Of a stretch of 64,000 bases of DNA, positions 45,487 to 54,675 are shown piece by piece. This DNA comes from Tolypothrix sp. FACHB-123. GTDB lineage: Bacteria; Cyanobacteriota; Cyanobacteriia; Cyanobacteriales; Nostocaceae. Below the pieces are notes generated by a model. It did no database searches, was not told the origin of the DNA, and saw nothing but the letters and a program-made list of their open reading frames with translations. The position numbers and the translations under genes are program-made. How positions within the stretch are numbered: the first letter of the stretch is position 1; each line of letters opens with the position of its first letter. The stretch is taken from contig NZ_JACJRE010000003.1 of the NCBI RefSeq assembly GCF_014697075.1, positions 62,001-126,000 on the forward strand, written 5' to 3'.

Positions 45487-48132
45487 TTACTGTTGTGATT
45501 TCAAAGAGTCGCGCAAATATGCTAAATTTTTACGCACAGTTACAGTATTAGGATGATTTACTCCTAACCGTTGCTCACAAATATCTAAAGCTTGGATGAA
45601 CAAGGGTTCAGCTTGGCTGTAGTTTTCTTGGGAAGCGTAGAGTAACGCTTGGTTGTTGAGGCTTTGTGCAACATCAGGATGTTCTTCACCGAGCAAGCGT
45701 CGCCTTAATTCTAAAGCTTGGATGTTCAACGCTTCAGCTTGGCTGTATTTTCTTTGGGAATTGTAGAGTAACGCTAGGTTGTTGAGGCTAGTTGCAACAT
45801 TAGGATGTTCTTCACCTAGCAAGCGTCGCTTTAATTCTAAAGCTTGGATGCACAAAGCTTCAGCTTGGCTGTATTTTCTTTGGAAACGGTAAAGTCCCGC
45901 TAGGTTGTTGAGGCTAGTTGCAACATTAGGATGTTCTTCACCTAGCAAGCGTCGCTTTAATTCTAAAGCTTGGATGCACAAAGCTTCAGCTTGGCTGTAT
46001 TTTCTTTGGAAACGGTAAAGTCCCGCTAGGTTGTTGAGGCTAGTTGCAACATTAGGATGTTCTTCACCTAGCAAGCGTCGCTTTAATTCTAAAGCTTGGA
46101 TGCACAAAGCTTCAGCTTGGCTGTATTTTCTTTGGAAACGGTAGAGTCCCGCTAAGTTGTTGAGGGTAATAGCAACATTAGGATGTTCTTCACCTAGCAA
46201 GCGTCGCACTAATTCCAAAGCTTGGATAAACAAGCGTTCAGCTTCGCTGTATTTTCCTTGGGAAGAGTACAGTCCCCCTAGAGTGTTGAGGCTTTGTGCA
46301 ACATCAGGATGTTCTTCACCGAGCAAGCGTCGCCTTAATTCCAAAGCTTGGATGTTCAAGGCTTCAGCTTGGCTGTATTTTCCTTGAGAATCGTAGAGTG
46401 ATGCTAGGTTGTTGAGGCTAGTTGCAACATCAGGATGTTCTTCACCGAGCAAGCGTCGCATTAATTCCAAAGCTTGGATGTTCAACGCTTCGGCTTGGCT
46501 GTATTGTCCCTGGGAAGCGTAGAGTAACGCTAGGTTGTTGAGGCTAGTTGCAACATCTGGATGTTCTGCACCCAAGCGTTTTTTAGTAGATTCTAGACAC
46601 TGCTCAAACCAAGGTGCTGCTTGATCATACAATCCTTGACCATTATAAAATCGAGCGTTGCCAACGAATACCCAAATTAAATCATCATCGCTTACATACT
46701 GAATGAGATTATCCGCTACTTCTACCAAGTGAGGTATAGCGGGGGCTACATCCTTAATTTGCTGAAGTGTGGGAGTGTCAGGAATATCTTTAGCAACTGC
46801 TACCATTACCCAGCAAAAACTTTGCTTAAATTCCTCTGCTTGTTCTAAACCTGTCAGCTTATCTTGGAAAAACTCCCGCAGCAGGGGATGTAGTTGATAA
46901 ATTCCCTCACCTTTGTGCTGGAGTAAATGCAACTGTAACAAATCTCGTCTAGCTTTTTTCCAATCTTGAGCCGCATTATTTATTGTTACACTCTCCACCA
47001 ATTCCCAAGGAATCGGAGCTAAAGCAAATAAACTCAGAAGACAGCCTAAATGTTGAGCATTTTCTCGCAACCGTCGCCAACTTAACTCAAAAGCAGCCGC
47101 AACACCCAACTTCACAACCATTTCTTGGGGAACTTCTTCTAAAGCCTCATGCTTTAAACGCTCTTTTTCCAAGTCTTGCAGCATTTCTGCTAGGGTTAAT
47201 TCTTCATCACCTAACAAATAACGCCCGACTAATTCTAAACCTAAGGGTAAATATCCCAGCCATTTACAAAGTTTTCTCGCAACTAACGCCTCACGCCGCA
47301 GTCTTTCTCTACCAACTATAGATTTTAATAACTGCATCGCCGCTAGTGGTGTCAGCACATCTAAATCTAATCGCACTATTGGCGGTTGTAATTTCTCCCG
47401 CGTGGTAATTAACTGCTTAAACCGAGAAGGAACAGACTCTAAATAACACCTAACTTCGTCTCGATAGTTTGTAACGTTATCAATTACCAGTAAAACCTCA
47501 CCCTGATGCCATTTTTCTAGACAGTGTTGCACTCTCCCAACTAAATCTAAATCATCTGGGGGGTTTAATTGCAGTTGATTACGCGCAAACTGCACCAATT
47601 GCACCCCCACATCCTGTAATGCAGACAACCAGCAAATTCCGCCTTGATAAGTGACGCGGTGCAAATTCGCATATTGCAGTGCTAGTTCTGTTTTTCCGAC
47701 TCCACCCATTCCTGCAATAGCCGCAATAGCTACCTGTTGATTTTCCTGCAACAATCGATGGAGGTTTTGCAATTCCGTTTCTCGTCCGACAAACTTTGTT
47801 ACCCCACTCAAGGGAATATTATGATGAATTTCTTTTGTTGTTTGAGCACGGGGAATATCGTTACCGTTATATTTTGCTGTTAGGTAAGCCTTTAATGTTT
47901 CTAGCTTTCCACGTTTAGAGCTAGCTAACTCAGCACAACTCTGAGCAAACTTGTCATACACCTCAGTCATCCGCTTTTTGAAAGCAGCTGCACCAATATT
48001 AATCTCGCTTGCGAGTTTCGCTTCACTTTTACCTGAGTTTTCAGCCTGTAACCTGGCTAAAAAGGCTGCTGTTTGCTCTGGGGATAACTCATGAGTAGCA
48101 GCTTCTTGTTTTAAAAACTCATCCCATTGCAT
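45487..48132 (-). CDS. STAND-type NB-ARC ATPase with TPR array
   Basis: An 881-residue signalling NTPase. Residues 1-100 form a helical N-terminal domain (MQWDEFLKQEAATHELSPEQ, then SEINIGAAAFKKRMTEVYDK) common to cyanobacterial NB-ARC proteins and probably an adaptor to an effector. NB-ARC (about 105-400) has P-loop AAIAGMGGVGKTELA near 145, Walker B VLLVIDNV, sensor LITTREK, and GxP motif GYLPLGLELVGRYL. A winged-helix segment (QLHPLLREFF) follows, then nine 42-residue TPR units (about 490-870), three of them (LYRFQRKYSQAEALCIQALE type) essentially identical. Such proteins oligomerise on ligand binding; prokaryotic STAND proteins often act in phage defence, but no effector is encoded here and the role is undetermined. 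Confidence 0.88.
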   Translation of the reverse strand: MQWDEFLKQEAATHELSPEQTAAFLARLQAENSGKSEAKLASEINIGAAAFKKRMTEVYDKFAQSCAELASSKRGKLETLKAYLTAKYNGNDIPRAQTTKEIHHNIPLSGVTKFVGRETELQNLHRLLQENQQVAIAAIAGMGGVGKTELALQYANLHRVTYQGGICWLSALQDVGVQLVQFARNQLQLNPPDDLDLVGRVQHCLEKWHQGEVLLVIDNVTNYRDEVRCYLESVPSRFKQLITTREKLQPPIVRLDLDVLTPLAAMQLLKSIVGRERLRREALVARKLCKWLGYLPLGLELVGRYLLGDEELTLAEMLQDLEKERLKHEALEEVPQEMVVKLGVAAAFELSWRRLRENAQHLGCLLSLFALAPIPWELVESVTINNAAQDWKKARRDLLQLHLLQHKGEGIYQLHPLLREFFQDKLTGLEQAEEFKQSFCWVMVAVAKDIPDTPTLQQIKDVAPAIPHLVEVADNLIQYVSDDDLIWVFVGNARFYNGQGLYDQAAPWFEQCLESTKKRLGAEHPDVATSLNNLALLYASQGQYSQAEALNIQALELMRRLLGEEHPDVATSLNNLASLYDSQGKYSQAEALNIQALELRRRLLGEEHPDVAQSLNTLGGLYSSQGKYSEAERLFIQALELVRRLLGEEHPNVAITLNNLAGLYRFQRKYSQAEALCIQALELKRRLLGEEHPNVATSLNNLAGLYRFQRKYSQAEALCIQALELKRRLLGEEHPNVATSLNNLAGLYRFQRKYSQAEALCIQALELKRRLLGEEHPNVATSLNNLALLYNSQRKYSQAEALNIQALELRRRLLGEEHPDVAQSLNNQALLYASQENYSQAEPLFIQALDICEQRLGVNHPNTVTVRKNLAYLRDSLKSQQ
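45790..46160 (-). repeat. Near-identical 126-bp TPR-encoding repeats
   Basis: Three consecutive 42-codon units differ by only a few bases, including silent positions. The others in the same gene have diverged, so this stretch arose by recent tandem duplication. Confidence 0.85.
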
Positions 48133-48177
48133 AGACAGCCTGAAAAATTTTACTTGATTTAGACTTCTGGTGCGAAT

Positions 48178-48281
48178 AATTTGCCCTCACCCTAAATCCC
48201 TCTCCCAAGCTTGGGAGAGGGACTTTGAAATTCACTCCCCTTCTCCCTGAGGGAGAAGGGGTTGGGGGATGAGGGCAAATT
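48178..48281. repeat. 104-bp triple-stem palindromic element
   Basis: Outer inverted ends AATTTGCCCTCA/TGAGGGCAAATT enclose two perfect hairpins: CCCTCTCCCAAG/CTTGGGAGAGGG (48198-48221) and CCCCTTCTCCC/GGGAGAAGGGG (48237-48261). The element has no coding capacity and could fold as a three-way cruciform or a transcript terminator. It is of the small-palindrome type seen in cyanobacterial genomes. Confidence 0.85.
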
Positions 48282-48411
48282 TTGCATTCGGAAAAGAGGT
48301 TGATTCTACTTATCTTCTACTTAATTTCTACCTTATCTCTATTTGTCAGGAATTTCCGGCTTTAAGGACAGAAATACCATAAAAACAGTTAACCGAGCGG
48401 AGATTCACGCC

Positions 48412-48690
48412 ATGACTACTTCTTTACAAACTTCTACCAACTCTCAACCATCTACCCAAACCTCACAATTAATTACCACATCTTCCCCAACAATAGAAAA
48501 ACCTTCTGCTTGGATGCGCGACGGTTACAGCCCGACTGAAATCATCCTCGCAACAGCAATTTTAACTTCCTTATGTATAGGAGGAATCGCAACGGTAATT
48601 ATGTCCATGACTGAGTTAGTCAAAACTTTAGCACCAGAAAGAGATAATAAACTAAACCAGCCGACAAAGAAATCTAATTTAAGAGGCTAG
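48412..48690 (+). CDS. Small single-span membrane protein of unknown function
   Basis: 92 residues from the ATG giving MTTSLQTSTNSQ, chosen because GGAG stands 12 bases upstream. A longer frame from 48343 is possible but lacks a ribosome binding site. It has a Ser/Thr-rich N-terminal half (30-35 residues), then one hydrophobic segment (EIILATAILTSLCIGGIATV), then a charged tail. It is divergent from the NB-ARC gene across the 104-bp palindrome. I do not recognise the family. Confidence 0.6.
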   Translation: MTTSLQTSTNSQPSTQTSQLITTSSPTIEKPSAWMRDGYSPTEIILATAILTSLCIGGIATVIMSMTELVKTLAPERDNKLNQPTKKSNLRG

Positions 48691-48916
48691 GAACTAAGGA
48701 CTAGGGGGGAGAGAAATTTTCATGCTTGGTTGTGTGATTTTCTCGTGATGAGTTGAGTTTTTCATCTCTGGTTCTGGAATTGCTGGAACCGGATGAAACC
48801 CAACTATGAAATTTAAAATACCCGAAGAGTATGAACCGCAAACGAGTTTTACTAATCTGCTAGACTAGCCTAAATTTGCAAATATAAAAACTCATGGCGC
48901 AAGCCGATAAAAAACT

Positions 48917-50587
48917 ATGAGTGAAGCTTTATTTTCTGTAGAAAATCTGCGCGTTGCTTATCCTCAGCCGAGTGGAGAAGAACTTAAATGGGCTGTAGAT
49001 GATGTATCTTTTACACTGCAAGCTGGTGAAAGAATGGGCTTGGTGGGGGAGTCTGGTTGTGGGAAATCAACCTTGGGGCGGGCTGTCATGCGGTTGCTAC
49101 CTGGCTCTAGTAGGATTGAAGGGACAGCAAGATTCCAGGGGAAGAACGTATTTGATTTAACACCGCCAGAAATGCGCAAGTTTCGCGGGGAAGCGGTGGC
49201 GTTAATTTTCCAAGATCCGATGACGCGCCTCGATCCATTGATGACTATTGGTAAACATTGTGTTGAAACACTCCAAGCGCACGCACCAGAATTATCAGCA
49301 GCACAAGCCAAGGAAAAAGCGATCGCAACTTTAGAAAAGGTAAAAATTCCGGCGAGTCGGTGGAATCAGTATCCCCATGAGTTTAGCGGGGGAATGCGGC
49401 AAAGGGTAGCGATCGCTTTAGCTTTACTTCTCAATCCCAAGTTAATTGTCGCTGATGAACCGACTACCAGCTTAGATGTTACGGTTTCCGCCCAAATCTT
49501 GCAGGAATTAACTAGATTGTGCGGGGAGGAAAACATGGGTTTGCTGTTGATTTCCCACGATTTAGCAATGGTTGCGGAATACTGCGATCGCATTGGCGTG
49601 ATGTACCAAGGTAAAATGGTGGAAATGGGGGCAACGCAAACGGTATTTCGTCATCCAGAACACGAATATACGCGATCGCTTTTACAAGCAGCTTTACATA
49701 TCCAAGCGGTTGATGATAGCGGGGAATTAATTCTCGCTAATGATGAACAGCAGCAAGTTCCCAACCCAGAAGCAGAATCGCCAATTTTGCGTATCAGCGA
49801 ACTCAAGCAGCATTACACTATTGAACCGAATTTTATTGAGCGATTATTTAAAAGAGAAAGTCAAACAATAAAAGCTGTCGATGGAATTGATTTGGAATTG
49901 TATCCTGGGGAAATCTTGGGATTAGTGGGGGAATCTGGCTGTGGTAAAAGCACCCTTTCACGGACAATTTTGCAATTAATTAAACCTACTGGTGGTAAAG
50001 TCGAATTTTTAGGACAGGAATTAACTAAATTATCCCGTCAACAAATACGTTCTTCCCGGCGACAAATGCAGATGGTGTTTCAAGATCCCCATGCTTGTCT
50101 TAACCCAGCTATGACGGTAGGGCAAAGTATAGGCGATCCTTTATTAATTCACAATCTCGCGGATGCGGCTAAAGCTAAAGAAGAAGTATTGTGGATGTTA
50201 GAAAAAGTCGGTTTAACACCCGCAGAAGTTTATTATCAGCGCTATCCTTCTGATTTATCTGGGGGACAACAGCAGCGAGTTGCGATCGCTCGTGCTTTGA
50301 TTACTCGTCCTAAACTATTAATCTGTGACGAACCTGTGAGTATGTTAGATGCTAGCGTTCAGTCACAAGTACTGGATTTAATGTTGCAGTTAAAGCAAGA
50401 ATTTGAGCTAACCTATCTGTTTATCACCCATGACTTGTGGTTAGCGAGATTTTTATGCGATCGCATTGCCGTAATGAATGGCGGTAAAATTGTCGAAATA
50501 GGTGCGACAAAACGAATATTTGCTAATCCTCAGCATCCTTATACAAAAACTTTATTAGCTGCTGCACCCTTATTAGCAAGAGCTTAA
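48917..50587 (+). CDS. Peptide/nickel-type ABC transporter ATPase with two fused NBDs
   Basis: 556 residues combining DppD- and DppF-like ATPases, as in YejF/GsiA. NBD1: Walker A GLVGESGCGKSTLGRAV, signature FSGGMRQRVAI, Walker B LIVADEPTTSLDVT. NBD2 (from about 285): GLVGESGCGKSTLSRTI, LSGGQQQRVAI, LLICDEPVSMLDAS. Each half ends with the oligopeptide-family C-terminal motif (HPEHEYTRSLLQAAL and NPQHPYTKTLLAAAP). It energises import or export of peptides or similar solutes. The permeases and binding protein are not adjacent, so the set is dispersed. The ATG is followed by SEALFSVENLRVAY, a normal family start. Confidence 0.92.
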   Translation: MSEALFSVENLRVAYPQPSGEELKWAVDDVSFTLQAGERMGLVGESGCGKSTLGRAVMRLLPGSSRIEGTARFQGKNVFDLTPPEMRKFRGEAVALIFQDPMTRLDPLMTIGKHCVETLQAHAPELSAAQAKEKAIATLEKVKIPASRWNQYPHEFSGGMRQRVAIALALLLNPKLIVADEPTTSLDVTVSAQILQELTRLCGEENMGLLLISHDLAMVAEYCDRIGVMYQGKMVEMGATQTVFRHPEHEYTRSLLQAALHIQAVDDSGELILANDEQQQVPNPEAESPILRISELKQHYTIEPNFIERLFKRESQTIKAVDGIDLELYPGEILGLVGESGCGKSTLSRTILQLIKPTGGKVEFLGQELTKLSRQQIRSSRRQMQMVFQDPHACLNPAMTVGQSIGDPLLIHNLADAAKAKEEVLWMLEKVGLTPAEVYYQRYPSDLSGGQQQRVAIARALITRPKLLICDEPVSMLDASVQSQVLDLMLQLKQEFELTYLFITHDLWLARFLCDRIAVMNGGKIVEIGATKRIFANPQHPYTKTLLAAAPLLARA

Positions 50588-50626
50588 TTAATTTTCACTC
50601 AAGCGGCACATCACTATATTCTAGAG

Positions 50627-50645
50627 GGCATGGCATTGCCATGCC
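50627..50645. repeat. Palindrome GGCATGGCA-T-TGCCATGCC
   Basis: Perfect 9-bp inverted repeat with a single central base, 40 bp after the ABC ATPase stop. It resembles the hairpin at 3663-3683 in size and GC content and may be the gene's 3' stem-loop, though there is no T-run. Confidence 0.65.
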
Positions 50646-50760
50646 ACTACCATCTGTCCTATTCTTTTTTCAAATTGGTATGACTTTGAGTAGGGGTGTT
50701 GTCGCCTAGCGCAATGCACCGCAAGCTTCTACTCAGAGAACTCCAAAAAATAAATTTATC

Positions 50761-50813
50761 TGTCAACAGTCAACAGTCAACCCTGAGCGAAGTCGAAGGG
50801 TCAACCGTCAACC
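50761..50813. repeat. CAACAGT heptanucleotide repeat
   Basis: Units TGTCAACAGTCAACAGTCAA, then CCCTGAGCGAAGTCGAAGGG, then TCAACCGTCAACC, at the 3' end of the exosortase gene. The middle is a small palindrome of its own. Confidence 0.7.
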
Positions 50814-50816
50814 CCA

Positions 50817-51668
50817 TCAAGATTGTTCCGTCTTTTGCATTTGTCGCTCTTCTTGTCGCAAAATCAACATATAGATTACACCAAAAATTAAAATGCCAAA
50901 TACACCAAAAGAATAGGAAGCATTTCCACCATGCCAACTATGAAAAGCCGCCTCATTTGTGCCTACCATCACGGCTAATATAGCAATTCTAATTGCATTG
51001 AGAAAAAAGCCTAAAAACATCGCAAACAGCGACACAAATACTCGCTTGTATTTAGCGATCGGGAACATCACCAACGCAATAATTGATATACCTAAGAGAT
51101 AATTGATAGTGTCGATACCAGAACAACTTGGAACTACTTTGACACTACCTGTTGGCAGATGAATATATACCCCCTTCAGGGTAACATCAAAGCCTGAATA
51201 CCATAAAAGCAGGCTAGCAAATTTTGCACTCAAAGGGGAAATATCTAACAATAACTCAGCAAGTACGCTAGGTATTTCTAGAAAAAATAGAATAGTAAAT
51301 GCTTCCCAATATTGCTTTAACCCCCTAAAGCCAGAAGCTAATAAACCCACACCCACAGCCGAAGCTAAGGGGAAAAGACGAATAACATATCCTAAATTAT
51401 GAGTTGTACTTTGCCATAATACCCAACTAATTATTAGCCAACCGAGAATACTAGAGAAAACATCACTTTCAAAGTTAAATGTATGGCGTTTATCCCACAA
51501 TATCGAGCCAATAGCGAAGAAAAATAAAATACTCATGCCTAAATGGCCGACATCATGAGCTTTCCAAACTAAGGTAAGACAAATTGCAGCTAACCCAGCA
51601 GCAATGCTTAAAAGCCAGAAGGGTTCAGTTTTGAGGATTTTGGCTGATTTTAGATGAGTAATATTCAT
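50817..51668 (-). CDS. Cyanoexosortase (exosortase/archaeosortase-family transpeptidase)
   Basis: A 283-residue polytopic membrane protein (about eight helices) of the exosortase family, which cleaves and sorts proteins carrying PEP-CTERM-type tails to the cell surface. The catalytic triad is present: Cys182 in VVPSCSGIDT, Arg227 in LNAIRIAILA and a His in AFHSWHGG (243 or 246). The cyanobacterial cyanoexosortase subtype is inferred from size and PSCSGID. A dedicated associated gene usually lies beside it; none is evident here, and no neighbour shows an obvious C-terminal PEP-CTERM tail. The start is MNITHLKSAK. Confidence 0.88.
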   Translation of the reverse strand: MNITHLKSAKILKTEPFWLLSIAAGLAAICLTLVWKAHDVGHLGMSILFFFAIGSILWDKRHTFNFESDVFSSILGWLIISWVLWQSTTHNLGYVIRLFPLASAVGVGLLASGFRGLKQYWEAFTILFFLEIPSVLAELLLDISPLSAKFASLLLWYSGFDVTLKGVYIHLPTGSVKVVPSCSGIDTINYLLGISIIALVMFPIAKYKRVFVSLFAMFLGFFLNAIRIAILAVMVGTNEAAFHSWHGGNASYSFGVFGILIFGVIYMLILRQEERQMQKTEQS

Positions 51669-51938
51669 TGTCAGATTGAGTTGGTGAATGTCGGTAGGAA
51701 TACAAAAATATTCGCCCTAGGTTTCTAGTCTGTGGGCGTGGTGAATTGGTGATGCTCCCTCTATGATTCTTATCAATCTATGAATAGAATTAAGTTTTTG
51801 TTATTTTAAATGTGATTTATATGTCTTAATGTAATCAAAATTTAAGTATAAGAACGGATATTAAATAAATTCTTTATAAAATCAGCACAGAAATATATAA
51901 AGTTTTAGTGAAGTGAATTTGGTATTGGGTATGGGGGA

Positions 51939-51980
51939 GCCAGTGCGTTGGGCGGCTTTGCCGACTTGAAGAAACTGGCG
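51939..51980. repeat. Intergenic copy of the palindrome found inside the Uma2 gene
   Basis: GCCAGTGCGTTGGGCGGC then TTTGCCGACTTGAAGAAACT, flanked by self-complementary GCCAGT/ACTGGC. The middle matches the reverse complement of 14333-14373 closely (shared CAGTGCGTTGG and CTTGAAG). It sits in the gap between the exosortase and the GH/WG genes. Confidence 0.8.
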
Positions 51981-52023
51981 TCATGGGGTATTGGGGAGAT
52001 AATTTTGTTGAAGAATTCAATAT

Positions 52024-53883
52024 TTACAATTTCCGAATATATCCCCATTTACCCCCAACATTCACTAATGCCATACCATCAACAAAAGGTTTAGCACTAT
52101 CAAAATTTGGGGGAATGGTAAATTCAGCATACTGATTAATATATCCCCATTTATTTCCTAATTTCGCGGGAGCTAAACCTTCTGAAAAATTATTAGCATC
52201 ATCAAACTGGGGTGGAATAACGTAATTGCCGTTTTTATCTATATAACCTAATTTATCCTGAAATTTTATTAATGCTAAACCTTGGAAAAAATTGTTAGCA
52301 TCATCAAAATTAAATTGAATAATACCATTTCCCTGTTTATCAATATAACCCCACTTATCTGCCATTTTTACTGCTGCCAAATCTTCAGAAAATGATTTAG
52401 CATCTTCAAAGTTGGCAGGAATAACTAAGGGGACATTGTTTCCAATATATCCTTGTCCAATATAACCCCACTTATCAGCTTTTTTAACTGCTGCTAATCC
52501 TTCTGAGAATGATTTGGCATCATTGAATTGTTGCTTAATTTTTAGGTTACCAGTTGGATCGATATAGCCATATAAATTTTTGAATTTTACTAGTGCTAGT
52601 CCTTCTGAGCAAGGTTTAGCAATATCAAAGTCAAAGCGAGTTAGTAGTTTACCCGTTTGATTAATATAAGCGTATTTATATCCCATTTTGACAGCAGCGA
52701 TACCTTGAGAAAAGGGTTCAACCCAGTCAAATTGAGCTTTAAGAATGATTTCTTGCGAGATATTTCTGGTAATATAATGAGTATTTACCCGCCTATGGGT
52801 AAAGCTATTATTTTTGATTTCTTTGGAGTCAAATTTACCAGGCGGCTTTGAGTAAACTTCAGATTTAAGCAACTTTGCTAAAGCATTATTATCTTCTCGT
52901 AAACCTTCGTAGAAAAATAACAATTCTCCTTGCAAACCAACGGAACGATTATACTTGATCGCCTGGACTAAATATTCTGGAGAAATTCGATATGTGCCTT
53001 GTTTTATGAGCACACCAGGAACGAGTTGGGGTAATTGCTGCTTGGTAAAATTACTCGCGATAAATCTATCTATATCTCGCTTATAAGTATCAAAATCTTT
53101 CCAATATACCTGGGGATGAATTAAATCCACTAATCCTAAGTCAACCCAAGCTTGAGAATCTTGGAGATAGTTTTCATAACCCCAAGGATAAACGCTAGGA
53201 GACATGGAAATAATTAAGTCAGGTTTGATATTAATAATTTCTCGGTAGAAGCGGGTTAAAAAATTAGAAAGAATATCAGCTCGCCATTGTAACCAAGTGG
53301 GATCTTTGATATTTTCTGGTGGAAGTCGATTAAATTCTTGATTATAACGAGCAATTGTTTTATCATCATAACCTGCTTCACTAGGTAAAGCGGGAAAGCG
53401 ATCGTCTCCTTGAATTCCAGCTATTTCATAGTTTTTAACGACTTCAAGAAATAAATTTAATAAAAATTCTTGGACTTGACTATCAAAAGCATTTAGCCAA
53501 GTAAAGCCATTTTTAACAACTGTTTTTTTAGTAGCATCAATCGCCGCCCATTCTGGTTTTTTGGTGAGGATGGTATCATTTGGTTTTTGGTATGAACTAG
53601 CAAAACCATATTCAAACCAAGGAATCACAGCAATATTAACTCGTTTCGCCTCAACGATTAATTCTGCTAAGGGATCTCTACCTTTAAATCTTTGGTTAAT
53701 TTCTACCCCAAAATTTTCTCCCATGACTTTACTGGGATAAATGGTTTCGCCATTATTCCAAACAACAGGAAATACTACGTTGAATCCTGTGTCAGCGAGA
53801 AAGTCCATTGCTTCAGCAATATTTTGTCGAGAATTTAAGACTTGGCTAGCTGTTGTTGTAATCCAAATACCACGAATTTCCAT
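52024..53883 (-). CDS. GHL10-type glycosidase-like domain with seven WG repeats
   Basis: The N-terminal about 345 residues resemble the GHL10/DUF187 (YngK-like) TIM-barrel glycosidase family: MEIRGIWITTTASQVLNSRQ, VVFPVVWNNGETIYPSKV, IPWFEYGF, GIQGDDRFPALP and SPSVYPWGYENYLQDSQAWV. After a linker, seven WG repeats (about 380-619, for example FDDANNFSEGLAPAKLGNKW-GYI) give a beta-rich binding module. No signal peptide is seen; the sequence starts directly with the first strand. It begins 3 bp after the SLH-WG gene, which shares the WG module, so the two are co-expressed and functionally linked. Family members act on peptidoglycan or polysaccharide, but the substrate here is undetermined. Confidence 0.82.
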   Translation of the reverse strand: MEIRGIWITTTASQVLNSRQNIAEAMDFLADTGFNVVFPVVWNNGETIYPSKVMGENFGVEINQRFKGRDPLAELIVEAKRVNIAVIPWFEYGFASSYQKPNDTILTKKPEWAAIDATKKTVVKNGFTWLNAFDSQVQEFLLNLFLEVVKNYEIAGIQGDDRFPALPSEAGYDDKTIARYNQEFNRLPPENIKDPTWLQWRADILSNFLTRFYREIINIKPDLIISMSPSVYPWGYENYLQDSQAWVDLGLVDLIHPQVYWKDFDTYKRDIDRFIASNFTKQQLPQLVPGVLIKQGTYRISPEYLVQAIKYNRSVGLQGELLFFYEGLREDNNALAKLLKSEVYSKPPGKFDSKEIKNNSFTHRRVNTHYITRNISQEIILKAQFDWVEPFSQGIAAVKMGYKYAYINQTGKLLTRFDFDIAKPCSEGLALVKFKNLYGYIDPTGNLKIKQQFNDAKSFSEGLAAVKKADKWGYIGQGYIGNNVPLVIPANFEDAKSFSEDLAAVKMADKWGYIDKQGNGIIQFNFDDANNFFQGLALIKFQDKLGYIDKNGNYVIPPQFDDANNFSEGLAPAKLGNKWGYINQYAEFTIPPNFDSAKPFVDGMALVNVGGKWGYIRKL

Positions 53884-53886
53884 GAA

Positions 53887-54675
53887 TTAGGTGATGCTTG
53901 ATTTAATAATATTGTCTTTAACTAATACCAATCCTGCTGCAAAAGGATGGGCTTCATCAAATTCTGGGGGAATGATATATTTTCCGGTTTTATCGATATA
54001 ACCCCACTGATTATTGATTTGCACTCGTGCCAATTCTGCTGTAAAAGTATCAGCTGCATCAAATTTTGGTGGAATTACGAATAATTCTATACCAGGGATG
54101 TAATTGTAAGGTACAGTCTGAATCCCCAAAATTCGACAAACTAAGGCGGCGATTTCGCCTCTGGTAATGTTTTGATTGGGCTGTAAGCGTCGGATGTCGG
54201 GGTAGTTAACAACGATCGCTTTTTCTGTTGCAGCTGCGATCGCATTTATCGCATAATTGGGAATTTGGGCAAAATCATCGTAATTTTTCTTTAAAATACT
54301 CGCTGGATCGGCTGTAGCTTGATATTTTAACCCAGAAGCTACTGCTGCGAAGGCTTGCACCCGCAGCATGATTTCGGTGGGTTTAAAAAGTCCATTGGGA
54401 TAGCCAGAGAGGAAGTTTGTCTGATATGCTTGAGCGATCGCTTTAGCCGCCCAATGACTAGCCGGTACATCAGTAAAGGTAATCGGGGGACGCGATACTG
54501 GCTGTTTGGGTAACGCTGTAGCAATTATTGCTGCAAACTCCGCACGATTAACAGGTGCATTAGGGCGAAAAGTCTCATCAGGATAACCTCTTAAGATATT
54601 TCTTTGGGATGCAGCTAAAATAGATGCTTTTGCCCAATGATTTTGGATGTCTGAAAATAGAGGACTATTTACCAT
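53887..54675 (-). CDS. Triple SLH-domain protein with WG repeats
   Basis: 262 residues. Three SLH domains (about 7-50, 65-115, 130-183; typical HWAKASILAASQRNILRGYP, FRPNAPVNRAEFAA and a third with ITRGEIAALVCRILGI) would bind secondary cell-wall polymer or peptidoglycan. They are followed by one complete WG unit (FDAADTFTAELARVQINNQW-GYI) and a second that ends after LVKDN. There is no N-terminal signal peptide, and an in-frame TAA lies just upstream of the ATG, so secretion by the usual Sec route is not evident. The next gene, a glycosidase with seven WG repeats, follows in the same operon. Confidence 0.85.
   Translation of the reverse strand: MVNSPLFSDIQNHWAKASILAASQRNILRGYPDETFRPNAPVNRAEFAAIIATALPKQPVSRPPITFTDVPASHWAAKAIAQAYQTNFLSGYPNGLFKPTEIMLRVQAFAAVASGLKYQATADPASILKKNYDDFAQIPNYAINAIAAATEKAIVVNYPDIRRLQPNQNITRGEIAALVCRILGIQTVPYNYIPGIELFVIPPKFDAADTFTAELARVQINNQWGYIDKTGKYIIPPEFDEAHPFAAGLVLVKDNIIKSSIT

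Noticed and set aside
53887-53900. Frameshift joining the SLH-WG and glycosidase-WG genes
   Set aside because: The SLH-WG frame ends cleanly at TAA, the glycosidase has a family-typical start, and joining them would not continue a WG repeat.
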